DNA of 64,000 nt from the NCBI RefSeq assembly GCF_016598575.1, contig NZ_CP066801.1, forward strand, positions 4,382,501 to 4,446,500. The letters run 5' to 3'. Under the pieces are notes generated by a model. The model saw only the letters and a program-made list of their open reading frames with translations. It was not told where the DNA came from and did no database searches. Positions 10,297 through 20,804 of the stretch are shown here, piece after piece; position 1 is the first letter of the stretch; every line of letters begins with the position of its first letter. Source of the stretch: Streptomyces sp. HSG2 (GTDB taxonomy: Bacteria; Actinomycetota; Actinomycetes; Streptomycetales; Streptomycetaceae). Made by a program: the position numbers and the translations under genes.

Positions 10297-12045
10297 ATGG
10301 TCGTGACCGTGCTTGAGGAGATGCGGATACGGTCGCTCGGCGTGATCGACGACGCCGTGGTCGAGTTGTCCCCCGGCTTCACCGCGGTGACGGGGGAGAC
10401 CGGCGCGGGCAAGACCATGGTGGTCACCAGCCTGGGGCTGCTGTTGGGAGGGCGTGCCGACCCGGCGTTGGTGCGGCTCGGTGCCAGGAGCGCCGTCGTG
10501 GAGGGGCGACTCGCGGTGCCGCGGGACGCCTCCGCCATTGCGCGGGCGGAGGAGGCCGGCGCCCAGCTGGACGACGGCGCGTTGTTGGTCAGCCGTACCG
10601 TCTCCGCCGAGGGCCGGTCGCGCGCCCACCTGGGCGGGCGGGCCGTCCCCGTAGGGGTGCTTGCCGAGATCGCCGACGAACTGGTCGCCGTGCACGGCCA
10701 GTCCGCCCAGCAGGGACTCCTCAAGCCGGCGCGGCAGCGGCAGGCGCTCGACCGGTACGCGGGGGACGCGTTGGTCGGGCCGCTCTCCGCGTACGACCGG
10801 GCCTACCGGCGGTTGCGCGTGGTCTCCGCCGAACTCGGGGAGATCACCACCCGCGCCCGTGAACGGGCACAGGAGGCGGACCTGCTCCGTCACGGACTGT
10901 CGGAGATCGAGGCCGTGGCACCGACGCCGGGTGAGGACGAGCGCCTCGCCGAGGAGGCCGAGCGCCTTCGGCACGCCGAGGTACTGGCCTCGGCCGCCTC
11001 GGCCGCGCACGGCGCGCTGGCGGGCGACCCCGAGGATCTTGAGGCGGTGGACGCCGCCACCCTGGTCGCCGGTGCCCAGCGTGCCCTGGACGGCGCGTGT
11101 GCGCACGATCCGGCGCTGGCGGGCCTGGCCGACCGCGTCCGGGAGATCGGCATCCTGCTCCACGACGCGGCGGGGGAGCTGGCCGGGTACGCGGGTGACC
11201 TGGAGGCCGACCCGCCGCGGCTGGCGGCGGTCGAGGCGCGGCGGGCCGACCTCACGGCACTGACCCGCAAGTACGGAGAGGACGTCACCGCCGTTCTGGC
11301 GTGGGCCGAGCGGTCCGCCGGGCGCCTGGCCACCCTCGACGGCGACGACGAGCGGATCGAGGAGCTGACGGCCGAGCGGGACGCTCTGCGGGCGGAACTG
11401 GCTCGATCGGCACGGCTTCTGACGGACGTGCGGACCCGGGCGGCCGAGCGCTTCGCCGCCGCGGTCACAGCGGAACTGGGTTCGCTGGCGATGCCGCACG
11501 CCAGGGTGACCTTCGCGGTCCGACAGACCGAGGATCCCGGGGGCGTGGTCGTCGACGGGCGGGCGCTCGCCTACGGACCCTTCGGTGTCGACGAGGTCGA
11601 GCTGTTGCTGACTCCGCATCCGGGGGCGCCGGCCAGACCCGTCTCCCGGGGCGCGTCGGGCGGCGAGCTGTCCCGTGTGATGCTGGCGGTCGAAGTGGCC
11701 TTCGCCGGCACGGACCCGGTGCCGACCTATCTGTTCGACGAGGTGGACGCGGGCGTGGGGGGGAGGGCGGCGGTGGAGATCGGCCGACGCCTGGCCCGGC
11801 TGGCCAGGACCGCGCAGGTGGTCGTCGTCACGCATCTGCCGCAGGTCGCCGCCTTCGCGGATCGACAGTTGTTGGTCGAGAAGACCGACGACGGGTCGGT
11901 GACCCGGTCGGGGGTGAAGGTGCTGGAGGGGGAGGAGCGGGTCCGGGAGTTGTCCAGGATGCTCGCCGGGCAGGAGAATTCCCGGACGGCGCGAGCCCAT
12001 GCGGAGGAACTGCTGGAGACGGCTCGGGCGGACGCGCCGCGATAG
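10297..12045 (+). CDS. recN: DNA repair protein RecN
   Basis: A 582-residue SMC-like ATPase used in double-strand break repair. The Walker A loop GETGAGKT is at 33-40, the ABC signature SRGASGGELSR at 450-460 and the Walker B/D-loop LFDEVDAGVGG from 479, with a long helical, Glu/Arg/Ala-rich coiled-coil part between. Length is normal for the family. ATG at 10297 is used, with GTG codons at 10303 and 10309 as alternatives; the conserved EEMRIRSLGVIDDA follows directly. Downstream lies a 277-nt gap before a glycosyltransferase. Confidence 0.96.
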   Translation: MVVTVLEEMRIRSLGVIDDAVVELSPGFTAVTGETGAGKTMVVTSLGLLLGGRADPALVRLGARSAVVEGRLAVPRDASAIARAEEAGAQLDDGALLVSRTVSAEGRSRAHLGGRAVPVGVLAEIADELVAVHGQSAQQGLLKPARQRQALDRYAGDALVGPLSAYDRAYRRLRVVSAELGEITTRARERAQEADLLRHGLSEIEAVAPTPGEDERLAEEAERLRHAEVLASAASAAHGALAGDPEDLEAVDAATLVAGAQRALDGACAHDPALAGLADRVREIGILLHDAAGELAGYAGDLEADPPRLAAVEARRADLTALTRKYGEDVTAVLAWAERSAGRLATLDGDDERIEELTAERDALRAELARSARLLTDVRTRAAERFAAAVTAELGSLAMPHARVTFAVRQTEDPGGVVVDGRALAYGPFGVDEVELLLTPHPGAPARPVSRGASGGELSRVMLAVEVAFAGTDPVPTYLFDEVDAGVGGRAAVEIGRRLARLARTAQVVVVTHLPQVAAFADRQLLVEKTDDGSVTRSGVKVLEGEERVRELSRMLAGQENSRTARAHAEELLETARADAPR

Positions 12046-12322
12046 CGGGGCCGGTGGGGCGCCGGGGGAAGGGCCGTCGCGTCGACGTGGGTCGCCGCCC
12101 GCCTGTCACTCGGCCCGGTGAACGCCGTCGCCCCGTTGCGGTGTGTCGCTCCGTCATGGGTGGGGAGGCCGGTCCCGGGAGTCGGTGGAGGCCGGCATTC
12201 TGGGGCCGTGTGGGGCCGACCGGCGCGGTTCGCCCCGCCGGCGATTCTGTACGTTCTCCGTGTCCCGAACGACGGCGTGGCCCGCCCACGTCCCCTTCGT
12301 CGAACCAGGAGCCCCCGGCCAC

Positions 12323-13456
12323 GTGACCCCCCAGAGCAGCCCCCCGCCGCACGGCCCCTCGTTTCCGCTGCGCACCGTGCAGGTACTGGGCGGGGGGCAC
12401 GCCGGCAGCAGCGCCCACGTGCGCTCCTTGGCCGCCGGGCTCGTCGCGAGGGGCGTGAAGGTCACCGTGTGCGCCCCCGTGGAGGCCGAGCGCACCCACG
12501 ACTTCTCCGGGACCGGTGCCCACCACGTGCACGTCCCCCGGAGTGGCGACCCGGTCTCCGTGGCGGCTCTGCGGGCGCTCTGCGCCGATGCCGATCTGGT
12601 GCACGCGCACGGGCTCCACGCGTCGATCCGTTCCGTCCTGGCGCTGGGCGGGTGGCGGGAGCGGATCCCCTTGGTCGTCACCCGGCACGGCCGGTCACGG
12701 GCCGAGGGCCCCCGCGCGCGTCTGCTGCGGGGGCTGGAACACGGGGTGCTGAGGGCGGCCACCGTGGTCCTCGGCACCACCTCGGAATCGGTCGAGGAGG
12801 CACGTGCCGGCGGGGCCCGCGACGCCCGTCTCTCCGCCGTGGCGCAGCCCTGGCCGGAGAATCGGTCGTCGTCGGGCTCGCGGCCCCGCCCGAAGGTCCG
12901 CGCCGACGTCGGCGCGGTGGGGCGTCCCCTGCTGGTCACGGTCGGAGGGACGGACCGGCACGACGGCTGCCGTGACGTCCTCCTCGACGCCGCGCTCGCG
13001 TGGCGCGACCTGACCCCTCCTCCGCTGGTGGTTCTGGCGGGCCCGCTCCCGGAGCAGTCGCGCGGTCGTGTCGTGGACGACTCGTTGCCGGTGGCCTTCG
13101 TCGGCGACGAGGACCTGTCCGAGTTGCTCGCCGCCGCCGATCTCGCTCTGCTGCCCGGCCCGGGCGAGGACCGCGCGGGCTTCGCCCAACGGGCCCTGCG
13201 CGCACGGGTCCCGCTCGTGGCCGCGGATGTCGGCGCCGTCCGCGACCTGGTCGGCGACGCGGCCGAGGTCGTGCCGAGGGATGACGCGGTCGCCCTGGCC
13301 CGAGCCGTCGTGGAGCTGCTCGACGACCCCGCGCGCCGGGAGGCGCTCCGCGAGGCGGCGGCGCGACGGGTCGCCACGTGGCCCACCGAGGAGGAGACGG
13401 TGACCCGGGTGCTCAGCGTCTACGACGAGTTGACCAGACCAGGGCCCCTGCTCTGA
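12323..13456 (+). CDS. Glycosyltransferase family 4-like protein
   Basis: A 377-residue GT-B fold transferase. The N-terminal domain has the GGGHAGSSAHVRSLAAGL loop that contacts the donor sugar and VHAHGLHASI; the C-terminal domain has AFVGDEDLSELLAAADLALLPG and the later VPLVAADVGAVRDLVGD segment that replaces the usual E-x7-E region. Sugar donor and acceptor are unknown. Start GTG at 12323 has CCAGGA about 12 nt upstream; the frame is open earlier. It is convergent with the GH15 gene, 241 nt away, and I see no gene in that gap. The signature acidic pair of classical GT4 enzymes is weak here, so activity is not certain. Confidence 0.85.
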   Translation: MTPQSSPPPHGPSFPLRTVQVLGGGHAGSSAHVRSLAAGLVARGVKVTVCAPVEAERTHDFSGTGAHHVHVPRSGDPVSVAALRALCADADLVHAHGLHASIRSVLALGGWRERIPLVVTRHGRSRAEGPRARLLRGLEHGVLRAATVVLGTTSESVEEARAGGARDARLSAVAQPWPENRSSSGSRPRPKVRADVGAVGRPLLVTVGGTDRHDGCRDVLLDAALAWRDLTPPPLVVLAGPLPEQSRGRVVDDSLPVAFVGDEDLSELLAAADLALLPGPGEDRAGFAQRALRARVPLVAADVGAVRDLVGDAAEVVPRDDAVALARAVVELLDDPARREALREAAARRVATWPTEEETVTRVLSVYDELTRPGPLL

Positions 13457-13697
13457 CGTCGCGCGCCGCGTCCACGCGCGCCGTGCGGACGCTTCGGACC
13501 CGCGGACCGACTCCGGACGGCACCGGGGAGTCCGAGGCCGGGTCCGCTTCCCGCGCGGTGGCCGGTCCCGACACGTCACGCCAGGGCCGGTGCCGTCCGG
13601 GGGCGGCGCCCGGGGTGGTCCCCGCCGTCGAGGCGCCCCTCACACCTTGTGCGAGAGCGTCGGCGCGGTCCCCGGGCACCTCGCCCCCGGCAGGGCG

Positions 13698-15500
13698 TCA
13701 ACCCCCGTACGCACCCGACGCCGTCAGGCGGAGGGCGGTGTCGATCAGGGGTACGTGACTGAAGGCCTGGGGGAAGTTCCCGACCTGGCGCTTGCGCACG
13801 GGGTCCCACTCCTCGGCGAGCAGTCCGAGATCGTTGCGAAGCGCCAGCAGCCGCTCGAAGAGCCTCCTCGCCTCGTCCACTCGGCCGATCATGGCCAGGT
13901 CGTCGGCCATCCAGAAGGAACAGGCCAGGAAGGCGCCCTCGTCGCCCGGGAGGCCGTCGACGCCGGCGTGCTCGCCCTCCGTCGGGTAGCGCAGGATGAA
14001 CCCGTCCGGGGTCGACAGCTCCCGTTGGATCGCCTCGATCGTGCCGATGACCCTCTTGTCGTCGGGGGGCAGGAAGCCCATCTGAGGGATGAGCAGCAGC
14101 GAGGCGTCCAGCTCACGGGACCCGTAGGACTGGGTGAAGGTGTTGCGCTCCTTGTCGTAGCCCTTCTCGCACACGTCGCGGTGGATGTCGTCGCGCAGCC
14201 GCCTCCACCGCTCCAGCGGCCCGTCGGCGTCGCCGGACTCGATGAGCTTGATGGTGCGGTCGACGGCGACCCAGGCCATGACCTTGGAGTGCACGAAGTG
14301 GCGCCGAGGCCCGCGCACCTCCCAGATGCCCTCGTCCGGCTCCTGCCAGTGGTCCTCCAGGTAGTGGATCAGCTTCAGCTGGAGGAGCGCCGCGTAGTCG
14401 TTGCGGGAGAGGCCGGTCATGTGGGCCAGGTGCAGCGCCTCGGTGACCTCCCCGTACACGTCGAGCTGGAGCTGGTGGGCGGCGCCGTTGCCCACCCGCA
14501 CCGGCGCGGACCCCTCGTAGCCGGGAAGCCAGTCAAGCTCCGCCTCGCCCAGTTCGCGCTCGCCCGCGATGCCGTACATGATCTGGAGGTTCTCCGGGTC
14601 GCCGGCGACGGCCCGCAGCAGCCATTCCCGCCAGGCGCGGGCCTCTTCCCTGTAGCCGGTGCGCAGCAGGGAGGAGAGGGTGATCGCCGCGTCCCGCAGC
14701 CAGGTGTACCGGTAGTCCCAGTTTCGGACGCCGCCGATCTCCTCCGGCAGGGAGGTGGTCGGAGCGGCGACGATGCCGCCGGTCGGGGCGTACGTCAGGG
14801 CCTTGAGAGTGATCAGGGAACGGATCACCGCCTCCCGGTACGGGCCGTGGTAGGTGCAGTGGTCGACCCACTCCCGCCAGAACTCCTCCGTCGCCTCCAG
14901 GGACTGCTCCGGTTCGGGCAGCGCCGGCGGTTCCTTGTGCGAAGGCTGCCAGGACACGGTGAAGGCGATCCGGTCGCCGGGCGCGACCGTGAAGTCCGCG
15001 TAGGTGGTCAGGTCCTTGCCGTAGGTCTCCGTCGGCGTGTCGAACCACACGGAGTCGGGGCCGGCGACGGCCACGGTGCGGCCCTCGTGCTTGTGCACCC
15101 ACGGCACCACCCGGCCGTAGCTGAACCGCATCCGCAGCTCCGAGCGCATCGGCACCCGTCCGGAGACACCCTCCACGACGCGGACCAGCTGGGGGGCGCC
15201 GTCGCGCGGCGGCATGAAGTCCGTCACCCGGACCGTGCCGCGCGAGGTCTCCCACTCCGACTCCAGGATGAGGGAGTCTCCTCGGTAGCCGCGACGGGTG
15301 GCCGCCGGTGGCTCGTCCCCGTTCCCGAACGAGGGGCCCAACCGCCAGAACCCGTGTTCCTCGGTGCCCAGCAGACCGGCGAAGATGGCGTGCGAGTCGA
15401 AGCGGGGCAGGCACAGCCAGTCGACTGTGCCGTCCCGGCAGACCAGCGCGGCCGTCTGCATGTCTCCGATGAGTGCGTAGTCTTCGATGCGCCCGGCCAC
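13698..15500 (-). CDS. Glycoside hydrolase family 15 (glucoamylase/trehalase-like)
   Basis: A 600-residue cytoplasmic enzyme of the bacterial GH15 type, with an N-terminal beta-sandwich (RIEDYALIGDMQTAALVCRDG and on) and a C-terminal (alpha/alpha)6 barrel. The two expected catalytic glutamates are seen: Glu394 in GIWEVRG as acid and Glu563/564 in LLAEEWDP as base. NWDYRYTWLRDAA is also characteristic. Members hydrolyse alpha-linked glucose from trehalose or short maltosides; the substrate cannot be chosen from sequence. GTG at 15500 is preferred since GGAG precedes it by about 6 nt; GTG at 15524 is an alternative. It is divergent from pyrG. Confidence 0.9.
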   Translation of the reverse strand: MAGRIEDYALIGDMQTAALVCRDGTVDWLCLPRFDSHAIFAGLLGTEEHGFWRLGPSFGNGDEPPAATRRGYRGDSLILESEWETSRGTVRVTDFMPPRDGAPQLVRVVEGVSGRVPMRSELRMRFSYGRVVPWVHKHEGRTVAVAGPDSVWFDTPTETYGKDLTTYADFTVAPGDRIAFTVSWQPSHKEPPALPEPEQSLEATEEFWREWVDHCTYHGPYREAVIRSLITLKALTYAPTGGIVAAPTTSLPEEIGGVRNWDYRYTWLRDAAITLSSLLRTGYREEARAWREWLLRAVAGDPENLQIMYGIAGERELGEAELDWLPGYEGSAPVRVGNGAAHQLQLDVYGEVTEALHLAHMTGLSRNDYAALLQLKLIHYLEDHWQEPDEGIWEVRGPRRHFVHSKVMAWVAVDRTIKLIESGDADGPLERWRRLRDDIHRDVCEKGYDKERNTFTQSYGSRELDASLLLIPQMGFLPPDDKRVIGTIEAIQRELSTPDGFILRYPTEGEHAGVDGLPGDEGAFLACSFWMADDLAMIGRVDEARRLFERLLALRNDLGLLAEEWDPVRKRQVGNFPQAFSHVPLIDTALRLTASGAYGG

Positions 15501-16054
15501 GTGCAACTCCAGTCGAACGGCCACGTCACCCCGCTGGGGGGCGGTCGCTGGTGCGGTCAAGGGGTGTGGTGTGTGCTGTGCCGCGTCGTCGGTCGACCCG
15601 GCACAGCGGTCGCTCTGCCGTCCCGCCGAATCCGGCGACACGGAACGACAATTGTCGCTCAGCGAGCCGATGGACTCTCGTCGTTCCGGTGCGTTCGGGC
15701 AAGGGGTGGTGCCGTGCGGCCGGTGGGCTCGGCAGTGAGCGTCCGAGCAGGATACGACGCACGTAGATGATCTGTGTGCCGCTCTGGGCAACATCACGCG
15801 GCCGAACGAGTGAGCGCTTCCCGAGGAATGATCCGCCCGCCCCCCTCCGTGCCCGCGCGTGCGCGAAGCGTGGCCGGGTCCCACCCCGCTCGGGCGCTGA
15901 TACGCTGGTAGCCCGTGGACCGGTGGCCCCCCTCCCCACAAGGGGAAGAGCGTACGGGGCGCCCCCGAACCGCAGCGGCGGCACCGCTCCGGACCCCTCC
16001 GGCAGGCTGCCCGACCGCACCTCACAACGCGACCACGGGAGCCCCCTCTTGGCC
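15501..16054. promoter_or_regulatory. Divergent GH15-pyrG control region
   Basis: About 550 nt between divergent start codons with no convincing gene. It holds a perfect 12-bp palindrome CGACAATTGTCG at 15646-15657, AT-centred in otherwise GC-rich sequence, about 150 nt upstream of the GH15 start: a plausible operator. I cannot assign the factor. A GGGA ribosome site at 16037-16040 serves pyrG. Confidence 0.5.
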
Positions 16055-17704
<1,650 letters not shown>

Positions 17705-17724
17705 CGCCGACGGGTGACTGTACG

Positions 17725-17767
17725 GTGGCCGGGGCGCGCGCCCGCGGACGGCGCGCGCCTCGGCCAC
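17725..17767 (+). terminator. Hairpin after pyrG
   Basis: 18-bp stem (17725-17742 with 17750-17767) with a single G-U-type mismatch and a 7-nt loop, starting 21 nt after the pyrG stop. No U tract follows; U-less hairpins of this strength commonly act as terminators in streptomycetes. Confidence 0.75.
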
Positions 17768-17840
17768 GGGGGCGCGGCGACGCGAGGGGCGCCGCACCAC
17801 GCACACACGTCCGCGTACTCGCGGGTGGGGAAGGACGGGC

Positions 17841-18467
17841 ATGACCATCAGGGACACGGCGGAGGAGTGGGAGATCCGGGCGACGGACACCCCCTTCGTC
17901 GGAAACAAGACCGCGGTGCGCACCGACGACGTCGTCATGCCGGACGGCAGTGTCGTGACTCGCGACTACCAGGTGCACCCGGGCTCCGTGGCGGTCCTCG
18001 CCCTCGACGAGGCCGACCGGATCCTGGTCATCCGCCAGTACCGGCACCCGGTTCGCCGGAGGCTCTGGGAGATCCCGGCCGGCCTGCTCGACGTCCCGGG
18101 TGAGAACCCCCTGAACGCGGCGCGGCGGGAGCTCTACGAGGAAGCGCACGTCAGGGCCGCGGATTGGCGGGTGCTCACCGACGTCTACACCACGCCCGGT
18201 GGTTGCGACGAGTCGGTGCGGATCTTCCTGGCCCGGGGGCTTTCCGAGGCCGAGGGCGAGCGATTCGAGGTAGAGGACGAGGAGGCGGACATGGAACGCG
18301 AGCGGATTCCGTCGCGGGATCTGGTCCGGGGGGTCCTGGCCGGTGAACTCCACAACAACTGCCTGGTCGTGGGGGTGCTGTCGCTGGTCGCCGCCCGACA
18401 GGACGGGGGTCTCGACGCGCTGCGTCCCGCGGACGCCCCCTGGCCGGCCCGGCCGTTCGAGGCCTGA
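17841..18467 (+). CDS. Nudix hydrolase, ADP-ribose pyrophosphatase type
   Basis: A 208-residue Nudix enzyme. The Nudix box runs from Gly81 to Glu101/Ala102 (GLLDVPGENPLNAARRELYEE), containing the REL-x-EE metal-binding core; the last consensus glycine is replaced by His103. The preceding RQYRHPVRRRLWEIPAG is typical of ADP-ribose/sugar-nucleotide pyrophosphatases. GAAGGACGGGC precedes the ATG. The pyrG-Nudix neighbourhood is also known from mycobacteria. Substrate specificity is inferred only from the RQYRHP-WEIPAG context. Confidence 0.92.
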   Translation: MTIRDTAEEWEIRATDTPFVGNKTAVRTDDVVMPDGSVVTRDYQVHPGSVAVLALDEADRILVIRQYRHPVRRRLWEIPAGLLDVPGENPLNAARRELYEEAHVRAADWRVLTDVYTTPGGCDESVRIFLARGLSEAEGERFEVEDEEADMERERIPSRDLVRGVLAGELHNNCLVVGVLSLVAARQDGGLDALRPADAPWPARPFEA

Positions 18468-18628
18468 CCGGCGCGCCCCCTCCGCCATGTGACGATCAGT
18501 TGATCCGATCGGGCGATGTACCCGACGCGCTCCCCACGGCCGTCGCCACCGCGTGAACTAGGCTCGGGAAACGCCCGAGCCGGGGTTCCGGCGGGCACCG
18601 GTGCGCGGTGGGATCGGGAGTGTGGCCC

Positions 18629-20662
18629 GTGACGGATCAGGCGGTGGACACGGAGGGCAGGCGGCTGTCGGAGCCGCGGAGCGCGACCCCCGGCTTTCTC
18701 GGGCGCACCAGGGAACTCAGGGAACTGCGCGCGGACGTCGAGCGGGCCGGACTCGACACCATCGCCGGCCGCAAGGCTCCCCGCGCCCGGGTCCTGCTCG
18801 TCGCCGGTGGTCCGGGATCGGGCCGCACCGCGCTCGCCGAGGAGTTCGCGGCCGGGATCGCGGACCGCTACCCCGACGGCCTGCTGCGGGCACGCCTCCG
18901 CGAACCCGACGGCACCCGCGTGCCCGCGGCCGACATCGCCCGCGAGTTCCTTGGCGCGCTCGGCGCCCCGCCCCCGCCGGGCGCCGACGAGGACGACCTC
19001 TGCGAGCGGCTCCGCGTCGCGCTGGCGGATCGGCGCGCCCTCCTCCTGCTCGACGACGCCGTGGACGCCGAGCAGGTGGACGCGCTGCTGCCGGACACCC
19101 CGGACTGCCTGGCCGTCGTCGTCTCCGGGGGACCGCTCACCGGAATCGTCGACGTCCGCCCCTGCACGTTGGGCGGGCTGGACACCAAGTCCGCCGTCGA
19201 ACTGCTCTCCCGCCGCATCGGCTCGGTGCGTGTCACCGTCGATCCCCGAGCCGCCGAGCACCTGGCCGAGGAGTGCCGGGGCCGTCCCGCCACGCTGGCC
19301 CTGGCCGCCGGCTGGCTGATCGCCCGACCCCAGGCGGGCGTCGCGGACCTCGCCCGACAGCTGCACACGGAATCCGTGGTCGACGACTGCGGCACCCCGC
19401 TCTCCCGGGTCCTGCGCCTGCTCCACGACGCGTTGCCGGGCGACGCGGCCCGCATGCTGCGTCTGCTGTCGCTGGCCCCGGCGGGTCTGGTCGATCCGCA
19501 CACCGCCGCCGCACTCGCCGGAACGTCCGTGGACCGTGCCCGGACCACGCTGGACGGCTTCGTCACCCTCGGCCTGATGCGCTCCCGGGACACCGACCCT
19601 CGCGAGTACGAGGTCCCCGGGTGCCTGCGACCGCTGCTGACGGACCTGACCGAGGGGCGCGACCGGCCCGCCGAGCTGAGGCTCGCCAGGGCCCGGATGC
19701 TGGAGCGGCAGGTCCGTCTCCTGCAATCCTGTCGCGCAGCCGTGGAACCCGACCGGCCGGCCGCGGACGCGCCGCCCGGCGTGCCGGAAGGGGTGCGCTT
19801 CCCCAGTGCCGAGGCCGCGGCGGACTGGCTGCGGGTCCGGCGTCCCGCCCTGCTGGCAGCGGCGCGGCTGGCGGTGGCCGACGGGGGGCTGGACACTCTC
19901 GCGCGCAGACTCCTCGCACAACTGGTCCGCGCCTTGGTCGCGCATCTCGGCACCCGGGGAGCGGCGGCCGACCTCTACGGTGTCCACCGACTCGTGCTCG
20001 ACGTGGCCGAGCGGCGCGATCTGCCCCGCGAAGCGGCGGCGGCCCTGCTGAACCTCGCCGACCTGGATGCCCGGACCGGTCGTACCGAGCAGGCCCTGAC
20101 CCGCTACCGGGCCGCCCTGGACGCCGGGCGCCGGGCCGGCGACCCCTACGCGACCGGCAGGGCGACCGAGTCCGTCGGCGGGGCGCACCTGGAGCTCGGC
20201 GACTGGGACCGCGCCGTCGACTGGTTCGGGCGGGCACTGGCCCAGCGGCTGGCGCGCGACGAGCGCGCCGAGGCCGCGCGCTTGTACGGCCGGATCGCCG
20301 CCGCCCACACCTACGCAGGGCGCTACGGCGAGGCCGCGCGCGCCTGGCGGGCCTCGGTCGCGGGCTACCGTCGGGCCGGGGACGCCGCAGGGCACGCCCG
20401 TGCCCTGAGCGAGCTCGCCCGGGTGCAGGAGTACGCGGGCCGCCTCGAGGAGTCGCTGCGCACCTGCCGGGAGGCGGTGGAGCGGGCGCGGTGCGCGCGG
20501 GACGGGCGACTCCAGGCCGCCCTGCATCTGCGGCTCGCCGACACCCTCGACCGGCTCGGTGATCCCGTCGGCGCCGCGCCGCACCGCGGTCTCGCGGCGC
20601 GGATGCTCGAGGAAGATCGACGTAACGCCTGTGAAACCCCTAGTGCATCTGGCCAAGATTAA
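18629..20662 (+). CDS. ATPase with C-terminal TPR array (AfsR/NB-ARC-like)
   Basis: A 677-residue protein. A P-loop GGPGSGRT sits at 60-67, followed by an NB-ARC-like ATPase region (LLLLDDAVDAEQVDALLPDTPDCLAVVVSG) and a winged-helix-like part; residues about 460-650 form several TPRs (LLNLADLDARTGRTEQALTRYRAAL, AYAGRYGEAARAWRASVAGY-type units). This is the architecture of the ATPase-TPR half of SARP/AfsR regulators, but no N-terminal DNA-binding domain is present, so I do not call it a transcription factor. GTG at 18629 was chosen for GGGAG at 18616-18620. It precedes ald by 142 nt and is probably separately transcribed. The Walker lysine is replaced by Arg66, so ATP hydrolysis may be weak. 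Confidence 0.85.
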   Translation: MTDQAVDTEGRRLSEPRSATPGFLGRTRELRELRADVERAGLDTIAGRKAPRARVLLVAGGPGSGRTALAEEFAAGIADRYPDGLLRARLREPDGTRVPAADIAREFLGALGAPPPPGADEDDLCERLRVALADRRALLLLDDAVDAEQVDALLPDTPDCLAVVVSGGPLTGIVDVRPCTLGGLDTKSAVELLSRRIGSVRVTVDPRAAEHLAEECRGRPATLALAAGWLIARPQAGVADLARQLHTESVVDDCGTPLSRVLRLLHDALPGDAARMLRLLSLAPAGLVDPHTAAALAGTSVDRARTTLDGFVTLGLMRSRDTDPREYEVPGCLRPLLTDLTEGRDRPAELRLARARMLERQVRLLQSCRAAVEPDRPAADAPPGVPEGVRFPSAEAAADWLRVRRPALLAAARLAVADGGLDTLARRLLAQLVRALVAHLGTRGAAADLYGVHRLVLDVAERRDLPREAAAALLNLADLDARTGRTEQALTRYRAALDAGRRAGDPYATGRATESVGGAHLELGDWDRAVDWFGRALAQRLARDERAEAARLYGRIAAAHTYAGRYGEAARAWRASVAGYRRAGDAAGHARALSELARVQEYAGRLEESLRTCREAVERARCARDGRLQAALHLRLADTLDRLGDPVGAAPHRGLAARMLEEDRRNACETPSASGQD

Positions 20663-20726
20663 TGCTTTGAAAGGCTAGACACTGCGAACGCCTTCATTAG
20701 ACTGGCTCTACCGCACCTTCTTCTGC

Positions 20727-20763
20727 GGTATGCGTCGGTATGCCGAAAACACCAGGGTATGCC
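20727..20763 (+). repeat. Phased GGTATGC direct repeats upstream of ald
   Basis: Three copies of GGTATGC begin at 20727, 20737 and 20756, 10 and 19 bp apart, i.e. on about the same face of the helix, 40-80 nt before the ald start codon. The pattern suggests binding sites for a regulator of alanine dehydrogenase. A TAGACT hexamer at 20698-20703 just upstream could be the -10 element. Confidence 0.55.
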
Positions 20764-20804
20764 GTGTATCCCCCCCGACGTCTGAGCCAAGGACCGTGAT
20801 CGAC

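Noticed and set aside
8956..12000. Minus-strand open frame of about 1014 codons over nadK and recN
   Set aside because: Antisense to two confident genes; Gly/Arg/His-rich composition typical of shadow frames in high-GC DNA.
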